From the NCBI GenBank assembly GCA_033961575.1, contig CM066728.1:107588852-107652851 (forward strand): a stretch of DNA of 64,000 nucleotides, read 5' to 3'. Position 1 is the stretch's first letter; the number at the start of each line of letters is the position of its first letter. The stretch is from Aselliscus stoliczkanus. Lineage: Eukaryota; Chordata; Mammalia; Chiroptera; Hipposideridae. A program made the translations under genes and the position numbers. This document shows, piece after piece, positions 13,700 to 25,917 of the stretch. The notes below the pieces were generated by a model, which did no database searches, was not told the origin of the DNA, and saw nothing but the letters and a program-made list of their open reading frames with translations.

Positions 13700-14916
13700 T
13701 TTCAGCCTCAAGGGTAGAAGTGAGAGCTCCCTGGTGTGCTTCCATTTTCCATTTTGTGTAAAGATTGTCCCTCATCCAGGGAAAAGGCTACAAAACAGGG
13801 ACCATTATCCAGAGCAGGAGATGAAAGCCTGAAGGCTTTCCTCACAGCCAGGGCGAGTCCAAATTCCAGAAGCAGGACCAGCAAAATGAAGAGATTAACT
13901 TCTACATGGAGCTCTGGAACTGGAGGGTTGGCTCAGATGAACTTACTTAGTGATTTGTCCTCTTTTTTGTCTGACTTCTTTTCATTTCCTTCTCTTGCCC
14001 TAGCAGGCAACCGTGAGCAGGCCCTTATGTGTCAGAGAGAGTTTTGGTTCAGAAGCCAAATAATCAAGAAATTCCGTGGGCTCCGTTCCATGGGAGCGTT
14101 ACTTTGTGGGATCATAAAGAGCCAAGATACCACAAAAAGTGGGTATTCTGAAAGGACATCTTTATTTGGCTTGCCCCCTATTTCTGAAGCTCAATAAACC
14201 TGAACACCAGAAGAAAGATGGTGACATGGGCCTGCTTTTCTCCACATACCTGAAATGGAATCCAAAGTCCATGCTTCCTACTTGGACTCAGAGGGTCAGG
14301 CCTGGCATTCAGGATCCTGGGAAAGTGATAAAATCTGCTGAGGCTGCCTCCTTCCTACCCAGTCCTTCCTGGACCCCTGGGTGTTACTCCTCTAACAGCC
14401 TCACGGCCCCACCCCCACCATTCTGCAAGCACCTGGGTCCCTCCACACAATCCGTGAATCTCAGGTTCCCTGGAGGAGCAAACCCCCTTAGAGCCAATCA
14501 CTCTCTGCTTTAACAATCAGAGTGAGAGCAGAGCAGCTTGAGAGTCTTGGGGTAACAGGACACAGTGGCATCTGATGACTGCCTCGGTGAAACCAGCTTT
14601 GAAATGTTGCCTATTCTTCTGCTCAGTCACCCTCTAACAAGGCTGATTTCCGTTTAATACTTTACAGGTGACATTCCCCCACTTTTTGTTTTGTGAGTCT
14701 TTCCACAGCCTGGGGCCAGAACCAGTAAATGCTCATGCAACCTTAGTGTTAAAGGGTGTCCTGCCCTTGCAATGTTTGCATTTTGAAGGGGACCGCAGGA
14801 GAGGGAGGGGCTGGTTCCACGGGTGGAATTTAGACTCACACTCAAGAGGAGACAGAGACTCTGCAGTCGGGACCTTTCCAGGGAGCCCTGGCATCAAGGC
14901 TGATTTCTTAGTATGT
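13700..14916. other. No gene recognised; two short open frames
   Basis: Frames of 153 codons (13736-14197) and 124 codons (14139-14513) overlap in different registers. Neither shows a domain, a signal peptide or similarity that I recognise, and the composition is not distinctive. I treat them as chance frames. Confidence 0.4.
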
Positions 14917-14965
14917 ATCCATCCATCCATCCATCCATCCATTCATCCATCCGTCCATCCATCCA
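14917..14965. repeat. (CATC)n microsatellite
   Basis: About twelve ATCC units with two substitutions (attc, cgtc). The slightly interrupted array suggests an older, lower-mutability locus. Confidence 0.95.
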
Positions 14966-14969
14966 GGAA

Positions 14970-15262
14970 CAAATATTGAGCACTCAGTATGGGTTTGACC
15001 CTTTTAAGGACAAAACAGATGAAAACTCCTGTCTTTATGGAGCTTACTTTCTGGTGTCAGTGTTATTTTAGTTATTAAAGTATATAATTTGTTATAAGGT
15101 GATAGGTGCCTTGTGGGGGTTTAGAGCTCAGTAAAGGGAAATTGTTGTATGGGGAGAGGGGATGGAATTTTAAGTGGGACCATCAGGGAGGCATCACTAA
15201 GAAGGTGACATGTGGACAAAGACTTGAAGAAGGGATAGTGTGTAATGAAATGTCTGACTGCA
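14970..15262 (+). repeat. Probable L2-type ancient repeat
   Basis: The order 'caaatattgagcactcagta', 'tatggagcttactttctgg', 'gttataaggtgataggtgcc', 'ggaggcatcactaagaagg' and 'tggacaaagacttgaagaa' matches a common ancient mammalian repeat that I associate with L2. It is diverged, and subfamily and strand are from memory. Confidence 0.55.
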
Positions 15263-17382
15263 TTTTTGATGTTTGCTGATAGTTTTCAAACCTCACCACT
15301 TCCCTCCTTTTCCCTTTCTGCCCCACAGGTTGCTGAGGCGATGGTGCCCAGGGGACCTTCAGCTACATAAGCCCTGGACCCGTGCTGGAATGGCTGTGCA
15401 ACCCCTGGCCATCACACGGCGCCCTGTGCTCGGACTGTCCCCACACTTGGTTTATTTAATGCTCTGCTGCTGACCTCTTGAAACGCTTCATCAGTTTTGA
15501 AAGAGCAGCCCCGGGTTTTCATTTGCACCGGGTCCTGCCGATTGTGTGGAGGCAGGCCTTTCCTTTCTCCAGTATCTGAATCAGAGCTTCCAGGAGTTCT
15601 GATGTCAGACTCAAAGCTGGCCTCCCAGGTGGTGAAGAAAAGCCTCACTTTTTAACTTTGGGGATAATCGCCAGATAACCTTTGCAGTGCATTGTGACAC
15701 AATCACAGACTCACAAGCAGTTATAAGAACACCTTCGGAGGGATCCCAGCTATGCTTTACTTGGTTTCTTCGAAGGCTAACATCGTGCATCAAAAGCCTC
15801 TTTGCTCAAGATATGAGGGTACCGCATCTTTTCTGTAACTGCTTGTCCGTTGCATTTAAATGTTTAGTTAAGTAGCTCTTTCACTGTTCTTCTGTCTGCA
15901 AATGTTAGGATTCCAGCCATTACCCATGGCCCTTTGCAGCAAAATTTAAAAATTTTTTCCACTCCTCCATTTGTTCTCAGACTTTTTGTTTCTTGCAGAC
16001 TTTTGCCCCTCCGTTCCCAAGAGCTTCTCTCATCATCGATGATGAAATCCACTGGATTATTCTCCATTCAGCTGACCTCTCAGCAGCATTGATTGAGTTA
16101 ATTGCTGCCTCTTCCTGGACCTGCATCTTTCTCTTGGCTTCCAGGCCACTGAGCTCTCTCCGTTTGCCCCCAGTTCTGAGCCCTGGGACTCACTCTGCAC
16201 TGCTCTTCCCCATTCTTCCTCTCATCCCCTCTCATCTTTTCTGGACAGAGGACCCCCCCAAACCCCTCTTTTTGAATTTCAGATGTGTATATCCCAACTG
16301 TCCACCCAAGGACTACTTTGTATATCACTCTTATTCCAAGAGAATTAAATTTCATAAACCAAGATTAAAAGCAGTCCAATATTATTAAGAGATATAAGAT
16401 TACATTAAGTAGGAATTACCTGACCCATTTCTAATCATTGCCCAAGAGCTGTTAACGTGTTTCTGCTCTTGCTTCTATATTACCTGTGTTTTCTTCTATT
16501 CTGAAGACTCCAAGAATAATTTGAGATTCGTGGTTCTGTTACTCCAACATGAAGTATGTATTTTAATATTGGATTTTCTGTTTTTACATTATTTCCAGTC
16601 ATCTGTAAGTTTTAACATTTTGAATTAAAATTTATTTTTGACATACCTTGCAAGTCTAATCAATTTATAAAATATTGTGAAACCTGTCTTATTTTTTCTT
16701 TTTAGGCTTAGTCTTCTAAACTGAATGCAGGAAAATACTTTTCCTTTTCATATATGTGAAGCCTATTTCAATATCAATACTCCAGCCTGACTCTCCAAAT
16801 TGATGGTTTAGATTAATAGAAAAAGATTATTCTAAAAAATACCTAAGTAAAAAGCAACCAATTTATGCTTGTGCGAAAATGCCACTCAGAGCCCACATAG
16901 CTTTGCAGCACCACTGCCTACGTGGGGCAAACAGTTAACTAGAATTTCTCATCAATCAGGAAAAAGATTTTTCCATTAAATGAGGAAGAGGTATAATTGT
17001 AGTAGGTCAAACCAGTTGAACGTGCTTTCTCTAGAAGTAAAATATTGTTAAATATTGGCACTTTCGTCCGGTTTAACCTAAGATGTACAGGAAACTCAGT
17101 ATGCAGAATGATGAAATTGCTAACTAGCAAAACAGCTCAAATAGAGATGATTCAGAACAAAGGAAAAGTAAAATCAAAAGAAAAAATAATGAGAAATGCA
17201 GTTGGGGGACAACTCAGGAACAGCTGGCCAGCCTGGTCACAGAGCCGCCCTCCCATCAAGGATCTTGTGTGCATCAGGGAAAAGGGAGTGAAAGCTCTTG
17301 AGCCACAGAACCCAGATGACAAAGATGATATCACCACAACAGTGGCTTTTATTGTCCTTTTCACTGAACATAAAGATAAGCC
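15263..17382. other. No gene recognised
   Basis: Contains a good-looking splice acceptor tract ending at 15328 on the + strand, but no reading frame or donor gives a convincing exon. A 16-bp palindrome lies at 16030-16045. The rest is ordinary AT-rich sequence. Confidence 0.4.
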
Positions 17383-17830
17383 ATGCTCATTGTGAAAAAT
17401 TTAGAAAATAGAGAAATTCTTAACGAAGAAAGTGATAATCGCTCATCTGTGTACCTACTTCCTGTTGTGTTTTTCACGAATACTTGTATAAATTATAAAA
17501 TGAGGACTACGCACTTTACAGATTGTTTTACAATCTGTCTTTTTATCGATGTCATAACATAATTATGTTATAAACAACTTTCATAAGAATGTTATAAATG
17601 GTTTTCCATGTCTTGAAATAGGCCTTGAGAAGATAGTGACATGCAGTGGTTCCAAATAGCTATGTAATAGATGGAATGAAATTGATTTGATTATTTTTCT
17701 ATTGTGAGATATTTACGTTGCTCCTGTCTTTTTTATTGTATTTGAGTGCCACAGTGACAACCGCTGTCCCCAACTTTTGTAAACCTCTTGTATTATATCT
17801 TCAAATTAATTTGGAGTGAAATGGTCTGTT
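17383..17830 (-). mobile_element. Old L1 3' region fragment, antisense
   Basis: 'gtgaaaaatttagaaaatag' near 17391, the cold-spot block 'tggttttccatgtcttgaaa' near 17599 and 'atttttctattgtgagatattta' near 17692 follow the order of an inverted old L1 3' UTR. It is strongly decayed. Two short perfect inverted repeats lie inside (17518-17538 and 17554-17571). Confidence 0.55.
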
Positions 17831-20109
17831 CATTTTAAAAGCTCTTGCTAAATATTTTCCTCCAGAACATTAATACAAATTGACCTCCCCATCAGTCAGA
17901 CAAATAAAAGGGCAAAATACATGTTTGATAATCTTTGTCAATTAGTAGATCAAAATGATGTCTCAATGTTATTTTATTTTTTAATTTTTAGAAAAATTAA
18001 TTGTTATGTTTGATATCTATTTTATTGCTCCTTTTATGAGTTATCCTCCATTCATCTTTTATTGGGGCTGTTCCTTTTCTTAAAGACTCTCTACATTTGG
18101 CATCACCCAGTGGTCCATGTCTTGGTAGCATAATGTCACCTTAGCTTTAGGGAGCTGATCAGCAGTGGGAGCTCAGTAGCCACCAGGTAGATTGCCGGGA
18201 CCAGCTCCCTATAAAGCACCTGCTCCGTGGGGAGACCGCAGAGGGTTCCCCCATGTGCTACTAAGCCCAGCTAGTGAGCTGCCTTCATGGGCTGTTCCCT
18301 GACTTCCTCTGTCCTGGTCCATCATGTCTACCCGATAAGGGAGACACACACACAGCTTCCACCAGTGGTCCGGAATACTCTCAGGAATGAACAGAGAAAC
18401 TGTCTTCTCCAGCATGGGAAAACAGCCGTGCCAATCCTGTAAACCCTGTGGCTGCCCATCCTTCAGATGCCCGCATTTGCCAGGCTTCAGAGATGGGTAA
18501 GTAACCGGAGAAGGGGAGGTAAGCCGCTGCCTGTACCTAGGGGCATGTCGGATCCGGCTCACATAGCCAACTCTGCCCTGTCGGTCAAGCACACTGAGCC
18601 TTTGTCTGTAACAAATGCTGCGGATCTTTTCTTTTCGCCTGTTGCTTCCATTATGATTTATAGGGGTGAAGTATGTAACATGGGTTGCTCCCACATGAAT
18701 GAAACAAGGGGTTGACTTTTCTTTATGGATCCACTATGTGTTCTGAAGCCTCTCCCACTGCAGAAACACCTGGAAGGCTGGATAAAAATAAACTCAATTT
18801 CTTCAAAATGCATGACTGGGCTCACAAGAAAGTAAGGAAACTCCCAAGAGCTAACAATGGAGAGAATAGAAATTTACTTCATGGCTTTGCATGAGTTGGG
18901 GGATAGGATAAGTGGGGCATGCCTATTTTAGTAAACAATAGCCAAGGCCCTTGGATTAATGGTCACAGGAAATAAGGCGTTGAAACCTGTTAGATGATAT
19001 GAGGAAATTGCTCCTTCAGCCACCCCACCCCAGCCCCAAAACCAGCCCCATTGATTGGTTCTATCCCTATTGGGAGGGTATGTGAAACACACACGCACCA
19101 GCAAAGATAGTAAAGCTCGCTGCTTCTGGCTCATGGTGGGAAAAAACTCTCCCCTTCAAAATGATAACTACCAGCTTTCTCTCATGAAGTTTTAGAGTTT
19201 GACATCACTATACTTGAAATCTCCAAAGGAAGAAATTAATACCAATAGAAAAATAACCCCGGTCTGGCATCACTCCTGGGATGCCCAAAACCTTCTCCAA
19301 GGGACATATTTTCATTCCAGACACCCAGGATTTTCACATAAAAAGCCACACTGAGCACCAACTCACAGTCTACACTTAAAAATCACAAAAGGACAACCTA
19401 CCATGTGCACGACTCAGCAAATAGAAGCAGTGGATTCAGAGACTAGAGGAGTAGGCTATTGACTATAAAATCTGCAGACTGGAGGTGACTAATTCCACAG
19501 GAGAAAACAAAAGGTAAGTTCCATATTTCTACAAAGACCATGCACATTCTACCAATGAAAATTATGGCCATTGAAAGTAAAAGCTTACTGGGCAAGTTAA
19601 AATAAGGACTGAAACCAGATGTAGCCACATGTGAACTTTGAGCAGTAACCTAAGGAGTTATGAACTGGATTTAATATCATTTCAGCTGTAAGGAGAGCCT
19701 GGGCTGACATAACCCAGTGTGGATGCCCATTGTTTGGGAGAAGAGGGAAGATCAAATGACAGCAAAGGGTCAGGTCGCCCTGAAGTTTTAGATGAGGAAT
19801 TTCCTATAATCGCATGGAGATATCACCAGTATTCTAAATCAGGGAGATTTAGAGGTAAACAGTGTAGTGGCATTGCAATTATGTCTATAAACTCATGATA
19901 GGTTATTTTCTAAATATTTATGTTTAACAGTAAAAAGTGTGGCCCTGACTATGCATATCCCACCGTATTGGCTTCCCCTCCTTTTACAGTGATACAAATC
20001 CTGAGTTTTGTCTGGGCACCAAGCCATGCTGAAAAATGAGTTTATTCTTGAGATTAAATTGTGAATAACGGGACTGAACAGAAATGATGTGTGAAATCGC
20101 GAAGTTGTG
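17831..20109. other. No gene recognised
   Basis: Contains a 161-codon minus-strand frame (18209-18694) with no recognisable domain. No repeat could be named. The remainder is ordinary mixed sequence. Confidence 0.4.
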
Positions 20110-20169
20110 CCTTAATAGGCAAGGACATATGATCTCTGTCCTGCCTCTTTCCTGGAGGACATGGTGGTG

Positions 20170-20420
20170 ATAAATGCTAGGCCATGAAAAAAGGCATGGG
20201 CAAGGCATAGCACAGCCACAGGGCAGAGGAAGCCTGGGGCCTGACCACCTCGTGGAGCGGAGACAGCCTTTCAGGTTTTATGTGAGGAAGAACTAAACTT
20301 TTCTGCTTAAGCCACCATACATGTGGGTCACTGTCACACACACCTGAATTATAGAGCAGAATTCAGCACCTGCAAGTGCCATGTTGCTTTTGTTAGAAAC
20401 GAAAACTGATACATTGGCCT
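20170..20420 (+). mobile_element. Possible LTR 3'-end fragment
   Basis: 'ctcgtggagcggagacagcc' and 'ttatgtgaggaagaactaaacttttctgcttaagccacc' (about 20250-20315) resemble the 3' part of an old mammalian LTR, where a trailing 'aataaactt...taagccacta' motif is typical. Family and edges are unsure. Confidence 0.35.
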
Positions 20421-20991
20421 AGAGGAGACATTTGCCTAGTGGGCAGCAAGGACGCAGATCCTGGTGGCTGGGAAGCTGGCGGACCTTGTTATGCAGTGAC
20501 AAAACGTTCGGTGACAGTCATTGGCAGACCTTGGGAGGCAGAACAGGCACCACCAGCAGAGAAGTGGTTGGAAAACTCAGAATGCTGCTGTGTTCCAGCT
20601 GCCACTGAACACACGAGAGAGGTGAATTGAAACTTCGGCCAGCCAGATGGTAAAATAAAAATAATGGGAGGGGCCACAGCTCTGCTCCGTGGAATGGCAG
20701 CGCTGTGGAGAGAAGAAACCAGACCCCTGAAGGATTTCTGAAGTATTATATCATGACAGCTCACCTGGAAACCTCCAGTGTTTAAACCCCTGGTATTTTG
20801 GGTCTCTGTCATATACAGCCCAATTAAATCCTTATTACTCCACGTGGTGAGGTTCAGTTATTCATGGTGAATTCTTTCATGGTCTTTGTACAATGCTTTG
20901 TTAACAGATCCAAGTATATTAAGAATTATCTCAAAGTAGTGGACTTAACTAAAATTTATACCCAAATAACTATTAGTCTCTCTCTCTTTCT

Positions 20992-20995
<4 letters not shown>

Positions 20996-21040
<45 letters not shown>
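20996..21040. repeat. (CA)n microsatellite
   Basis: About 22 uninterrupted CA units preceded by a CT-rich run. It is uninterrupted, so it is likely polymorphic. Confidence 0.98.
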
Positions 21041-21042
<2 letters not shown>

Positions 21043-22200
21043 TAGAAGGTGAAGCAGTGAAGGATAAATTAGACCCCCTTTCTTGTAAGGAGCTGAGGGG
21101 ATAGTGGGGCAAAGGCGTGGGGGGCTGGTTTACCTGCCAGGAAAGGGCCTGAGTGTAGCTCTGTCCTCTCAGGCTGTGACCCCAGGGAGGACACATGGTC
21201 ACTCCAGCTCAGAGTCTTCATCTGTATGATGAGGTTTAAGATCCATGATCTTGAAACATCCCTTCTGGCTCTCAACTCTTATCTTGACATGAACAAAGTA
21301 ATATTAATTTTGCAGTTTCATAATCTGCCATTATACATTCTCATCTTCAACTCCATCTGCTTGCGGACCTTGGGAACGTGGGCCATTCAACTTGGAAGAA
21401 AAACGCTTAGAAGTCAAATTTGCCTTTTTGTTATAAAATAAAATTAGGGTGCCGAGAGTGTTTTGTCAGTTACAATTAACATTTGGACACAGGAAAGTGT
21501 GATATGTGTGTGTACCAAAGACAGCGAGGGGTCTTTTCACTCTCCTGCTGAGCTCAGTTTTTCTCAGAATTGTAGGGGAAAAAAAAAGAAAATTCACACT
21601 TTGAAACCAACTGAGATTCTCTTTTTAAAATTCAAGTAGTTTGGAGGACATTTTAATTTCCCACCCATTTGTCTAAATGAAGGGAACCCCGGGGCCCTGA
21701 TCCAGCCAGAGCACTGGGATTTGTACATAGCGTTCTCCTTGCTTTGTATTTGCTCTTTACCCCAAGGGAGTAATCAGTCCAGGCAGGTGTCCTCTGCTTG
21801 AGTTATTTCTAGACGTGTCCAGTCAGCCTGATCCCAACCTTGTAACTGGAAGGTCTGTTATTGCCTGGATTGGTAATGCCTTTTGTGAACCTCTAACCTG
21901 CAACTCCTTTTGTCCCCAATCTCTAAGGAACAATATCTTGACAGGCCAGGGCCTCTTAAGGAGAATCAAACTCGAGGCCAGCTACATTTAATGCGACTTG
22001 GACAAAACTCATCACTGTCTTAAGATGTCAACTGGGAGAAATGAGCTACTGGACAACACAAATGATTGCCCCACACCAGATATTGCCATTCTCTGAGTTA
22101 CAGCAATGTACCCAAATCCTTAATATTTTTGTCACATTTAAAATTGTTGCCACATTTAAAAATTGCTGACATAGCCGTCCAGTCAGTCATTTGTTTTATT
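21041..22200. other. No gene recognised
   Basis: Mixed sequence. The part at 21190-21270 ('cagagtcttcatctgtatgatgagg') has a faint MIR-like look but is too decayed to call. Confidence 0.4.
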
Positions 22201-22330
22201 TTCATTCTACAAGCAAACATTTTTGAGCACCTCCTAACAGAAGCTACTAGGCCAGGCAACTGTGAGTACAAAGAAGGTAAAACTTGGTTCATGTCTGAAG
22301 AGCTGACGTTCCAGCAAACAAAATTCCTGA
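22200..22330 (+). repeat. Possible L2-type ancient repeat fragment
   Basis: 'caagcaaacatttttgagcacc', 'aggccaggcaactgtgagtac' and 'gaagagctgacgttccagc' follow the same order as the repeat at 14970-15262. Short and diverged. Confidence 0.4.
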
Positions 22331-22450
22331 GAATAAAGCCTGCAAGGGAAGGAAATGCTAGGGCTTTAGTCACGGGAATGACAAGACTTTATACTGATGC
22401 TGATTTGCTTTCAGACGATAACGTGCTATGCTTTTTCATAGTCATCTAGG

Positions 22451-22642
22451 CAGTGTTTCTCAAAGTGTGATCCCGGGACCCACAGTGATGGCATCGCCCG
22501 GAGGCAGCTACATGCAGGAGTCACCGTCCGGGGCTTCACCTTAGACCTGCCGAATCAGAAACTCGGAGGCTGTTGGGCACCTGTGTGATTTCTGCAATCA
22601 CTCCCAGTGAGTTTGAAAACTGCCCAAGATGGAGCACCATTG
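22451..22642. mobile_element. Non-autonomous hAT element (MER5/MER20-like)
   Basis: The ends are imperfect inverted repeats typical of hAT-Charlie relics: 'cagtgtttctc' at 22451-22461 and 'gagcaccattg' at 22632-22642. The interior contains the usual 'cgaatcagaaactcggagg' block. The flanks share ATCTAG (left near 22444, right from 22643), which is consistent with a decayed 8-bp target duplication. It abuts the next element. Confidence 0.65.
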
Positions 22643-22650
22643 ATCTAGAG

Positions 22651-22819
22651 CAGATATTGACAAGCTGAGGGCCAAGTATGGCCCTCTGCCTGCTTTGTAA
22701 ATACAATGTTATTGGAACACAATTCGTTTATGTCATGTCTAGAGTGACAGTGGAGATGGTGGCTCACAAAGCCGAACTCTCTATGCTCTGGCCTGTACAG
22801 GAACGTTCACCAAACGCTG
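22651..22819 (-). mobile_element. Non-autonomous hAT element, second of a pair
   Basis: Starts 'cagatattgacaagctgagg', followed by 'gggccaagtatggccc' and 'ttattggaacacaattcg', and ends 'ttcaccaaacgctg'. The order is that of the common mammalian hAT relic also present at 58377-58597, in the opposite orientation. The 8 bp on the left (atctagag) and on the right (ggctagtg) agree at 5 positions, a possible decayed target duplication. The element begins directly after the right flank of the preceding hAT copy. Confidence 0.65.
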
Positions 22820-22879
22820 GGCTAGTGCAGAGTGGTGGTGACCAGCCAGCCTCCGAGGCCGGCGCTGGTGGTGTCCCAA

Positions 22880-23010
22880 ATCCCATCTGTCTCCTGGTGG
22901 TTTCATCGTGGGGGAAAGGAATTAACCTCTCTGCTCGGGGTCCTCATCTGTGAAGTGGTGACAGTAACAGTTTCCAGCATTCAGAGTTCTTGTGAGGGGT
23001 CGACAGGTTA
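22880..23010 (+). repeat. MIR SINE fragment, sense
   Basis: 'gaattaacctctctgctcgg' and 'tcctcatctgtgaagtggtgacagtaacag' are the second half of a sense MIR (the 'ctcagtttcctcatctgtaaaatgg' region). Old copy with soft edges. Confidence 0.7.
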
Positions 23011-24274
23011 ATAGTTTAAACCTCCATCGGGTGCAACTGATCTCACAGACTCATTGCACACAAAGATGTCACTATGAAATATGTCTTTACTGTATTCAGT
23101 CACAAACACGACTGGTGATAGGTTACAATAGAGGGGGAAGATACGGAAGCATGAGTCAACGATACTTCAGTTAACGGTTAGATATTTGAAAATTTGTGTG
23201 CAATGAATCTGTGAGATCAGTTGTGCCCGATGAAGGGTTAAACCTCTGAGGCCACAGCCTGGCAAGCAGGACATACCCAGTACATGTCAGCAATCGAAGA
23301 CAATGTGTCAAAGACATGTTACCAGACACTTCACTGGGATTGTCTGACCTCAGACGTTTGTGACTTCATTGATGGAGTCACCACACACGGGTAAAACATG
23401 GGCCTCACACCGCACGGGATTCTGAAGCATGAAATAGAAGACAGTCCAGCCCACTCAGAGAGCGTGGCAGTGTTTATCTTGGTGGAGGCAGAAGGTGTGG
23501 CACAATTACCTGGGAATGAGGCACCTACAGGCCGTTTCCGCACTGGCCCACCTGAGGTCCTGACATGCTTCCCTGGGGTGAGTTGGAATGATATCTCCTG
23601 CGGGCAGGCAAAGGTGAAAGAAATATTATTGTAGCTCTTAGGCTGCATGATTAATAATCATGTCTGTGCTCGTTGGGCTGAGCAGTTAGTTGGGGTAGAA
23701 GGGGAGTAAGCAGTGGTCAAAATGGGCTACTTACTCAATGGCGAGTCCTTTCTCAGTTCACTTCCCACAGACGGCTCCTGCCACTTGTACACAAAGCTGT
23801 AACATCTGATCCTAGCGGAAGAGAAAAGGTGTGTGTGTGTGTGCGCGCACATGTGCCAGAGTCAAAGAGTGACCCCATAATAATGCAGTCCCTAAAGTAA
23901 TAAACTTGGCAACAAACACTTTTCAGAGGATATTATAGATAAGCAAAAACTTTCATACAACTCGACTGATAAAAGTTGATATTTTAGTGAATCTTCGAGC
24001 AAGATAAGCAAATGGTAAGAGTCTCCTCTGATGATGTTACAACTCTAAACAGGAAAACACGTCTCTCAATAGAGCTCTGTATGGAATGAGTTACCATGTA
24101 GGATACTCAGAGCAGAAACCTTACAGAGAGACAGGACAACACTCACCATGCCACTCGAGCCTTCGTTCTCTGGGACCATGTCTTTCTCAGGACTGTCAGA
24201 ACCATTCATGCTTTGCAGACAGCTGAACTCTTGCGCTGACAATAATCTGAGGTCAATGGTTGGTAACCAGGCTG
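23011..24274. other. No gene recognised
   Basis: Ordinary mixed sequence with a short (GT)n/(GC)n run at 23830-23849. The open frames on opposite strands at 23331-23648 mirror each other and show no known motif. Confidence 0.4.
23830..23849. repeat. Short (GT)n-(GC)n alternating run
   Basis: Alternating purine-pyrimidine tract GTGTGTGTGTGTGCGCGCAC, a potential Z-DNA former but short. Confidence 0.85.
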
Positions 24275-24365
24275 TGTATCAAACTCATCTGGGGACCCCT
24301 TTCAAAGTCACAGGCCTGGACTTCCCCCCTAGAGACTGATTCACTAGGGGTAGGGTCACCCTGGG
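24275..24365. mobile_element. MER5-like hAT fragment
   Basis: 'aaactcatctggggacccct', 'caaagtcacaggcctgg' and 'gagactgattcactaggggt' resemble the central part of a MER5-type element (about 'cacctggggagc...atgcctgg...ccagagattctgatt'). The ends are lost. Confidence 0.5.
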
Positions 24366-24504
24366 CTTGTTTATGTTGACAAAACTCCTCAGATAGTTCT
24401 GATTAGTTACACTGGTTAAGGGTCGTGGTGACCTGCTCTGTCCAGAGGAGGCACTGGAGATTAATATCAAATTTCGTTGTAGAGTTTACTGTGTTGAAAC
24501 TTGT

Positions 24505-24600
24505 GCTAGAAGATTAGTACCGTAGAAGGAGCATGGGGCTTGGAGTCAGACACATCTGGGTTCCTCTGGTGACTGCTTTTGCCTGTTGCTTCATAGAGGC
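24505..24600 (+). repeat. MIR head fragment, sense
   Basis: 'tagaaggagcatggggcttgg' followed by 'agtcagacacatctgggttcc' is the tRNA-like head of a MIR ('gagcatgggctttggagtcagacagacctgggttc'). The rest is lost. Confidence 0.75.
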
Positions 24601-25339
24601 GACGTTCCCTCTGAAGCACGTTTGCAAAAAGCTCCGTAAAATGACGCAGTGCCCTTCCGCTCCTGGCTCTTATCTTCTGAACTCCCTGTGTCACACCATC
24701 TCCTTTACTGAAGACCCCTTTTGGGAATTTCAGCCTCTACATTGGTCGCACATCTAAGATGCTGGCTTTCTGTCCCATGCCTCATCCTTCCTCCCTGCCT
24801 TCAGCACTTCTCCACGCGGTCCCCCATGGTCATGGACACACCTTGGACCACTGCACATCATCAACCTACCCCTCCACTATAATTTCTCCTGTTCGCTTTC
24901 TCCCGGCTCCTCTCCCTCTGCAATGATGCCTTGACCTCATCTTGCCCTCCTGTCCATTGGGACCATTATCATTTTCGTCCCCATGGCTTTTCAGTTAGCT
25001 TCCATTGCATGACCCTCCTGAAGTCGCTTCCTTGCCAACACCCTCTGCTTCCCTGCTTCTCTCTTTTTCTGTTACCTGGTGAAACCATCTCCTGGTTGGA
25101 CCCAGTCATTGGCCTTCTCCACACCAGAGCCTGAGCTGCCGAACTTTGCTGGAGAAAATCTCACTAACATGCGGGTGGAGTTCATTTCAGGAAGATGAGC
25201 ACAAGCCTCAACTAGTCATTCAGTGTGGCATCGAGATTACAGTAAATTTGTTTTCCTGATTTCCAAGATGTTGATTTCATAGCTTAGCTTCTCCTCACTA
25301 ACGTTCATGACCTTTCCCTACTCCCCACCCAAACTTGAC
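24601..25339. other. No gene recognised
   Basis: C/T-rich sequence on the + strand (24770-25130) without a convincing frame or repeat. Confidence 0.4.
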
Positions 25340-25716
25340 CTCAAATGGTTGGCTCTCCTTGTCTACAGATTCAACCAACTGCAGATAGAAAATATTTGGA
25401 AAAAAAAAATGTTCTCTTGTTGCTGCCTTGTATTATGTAGTCAGACCTATGATGGTTGTACTGAACATATACATTTTTTTTCTTGTCATTATTCCTAAAC
25501 AATACAGTATAACAACTGTTTACATGGCATTTACATTGTACTAGGTATTATAAGTAATCTAGAGATGATTTAAAGTATGCAGGACGATGTGTGTAGTTTC
25601 TGTGCAAACAGGACTCCATATTATGTAAAGAACTTAAGTATCAGCAGATTTTGGTAGTGGGGGTGGGGCAGGGATGTCCTGGAACCAGTCCTCTTAGATA
25701 TGGAGGGAAGACTACA
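25340..25716 (-). mobile_element. Tigger-type DNA transposon relic (MER2-like)
   Basis: 'agattcaaccaactgcagatagaaaatatttgg', the 'tttacattgtactaggtattataagtaatctagagatg' block at about 25530-25567, 'cagcagattttggtag' and 'tcctggaaccagtcctc' follow, in inverted order, the well-known MER2/Tigger sequence, ending at 'ggagggaagactac'. The element is non-autonomous, with an uncertain left edge. Confidence 0.75.
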
Positions 25717-25917
25717 CTTCATTAGGAAAACAAGCAGATGTTCTTAGAGGGGCAGGTCTTTATCTGCTCCAACAAAACTTCCATTCCTGCCTGTGCTTGG
25801 TCTCCCATGGCTGGCTCTCTATCATGACAGTGTTAAGACAAACCCTGCTCTCTCCAGACACAAATTCTATTGCCTCTTATCTTTCCAAGTCTTTTGTTCC
25901 TGGGATTATCTTGTTTG

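Noticed and set aside
13736..14197. 153-codon + strand frame
   Set aside because: No recognisable domain or exon boundaries, and it overlaps another frame in a different register. Length is within chance for 64 kb.
14917..14965. CRISPR-like short repeats
   Set aside because: Simple CATC microsatellite in a mammalian context; no spacers.
18209..18694. 161-codon minus frame
   Set aside because: No known motif, and a mirror frame overlaps on the + strand.
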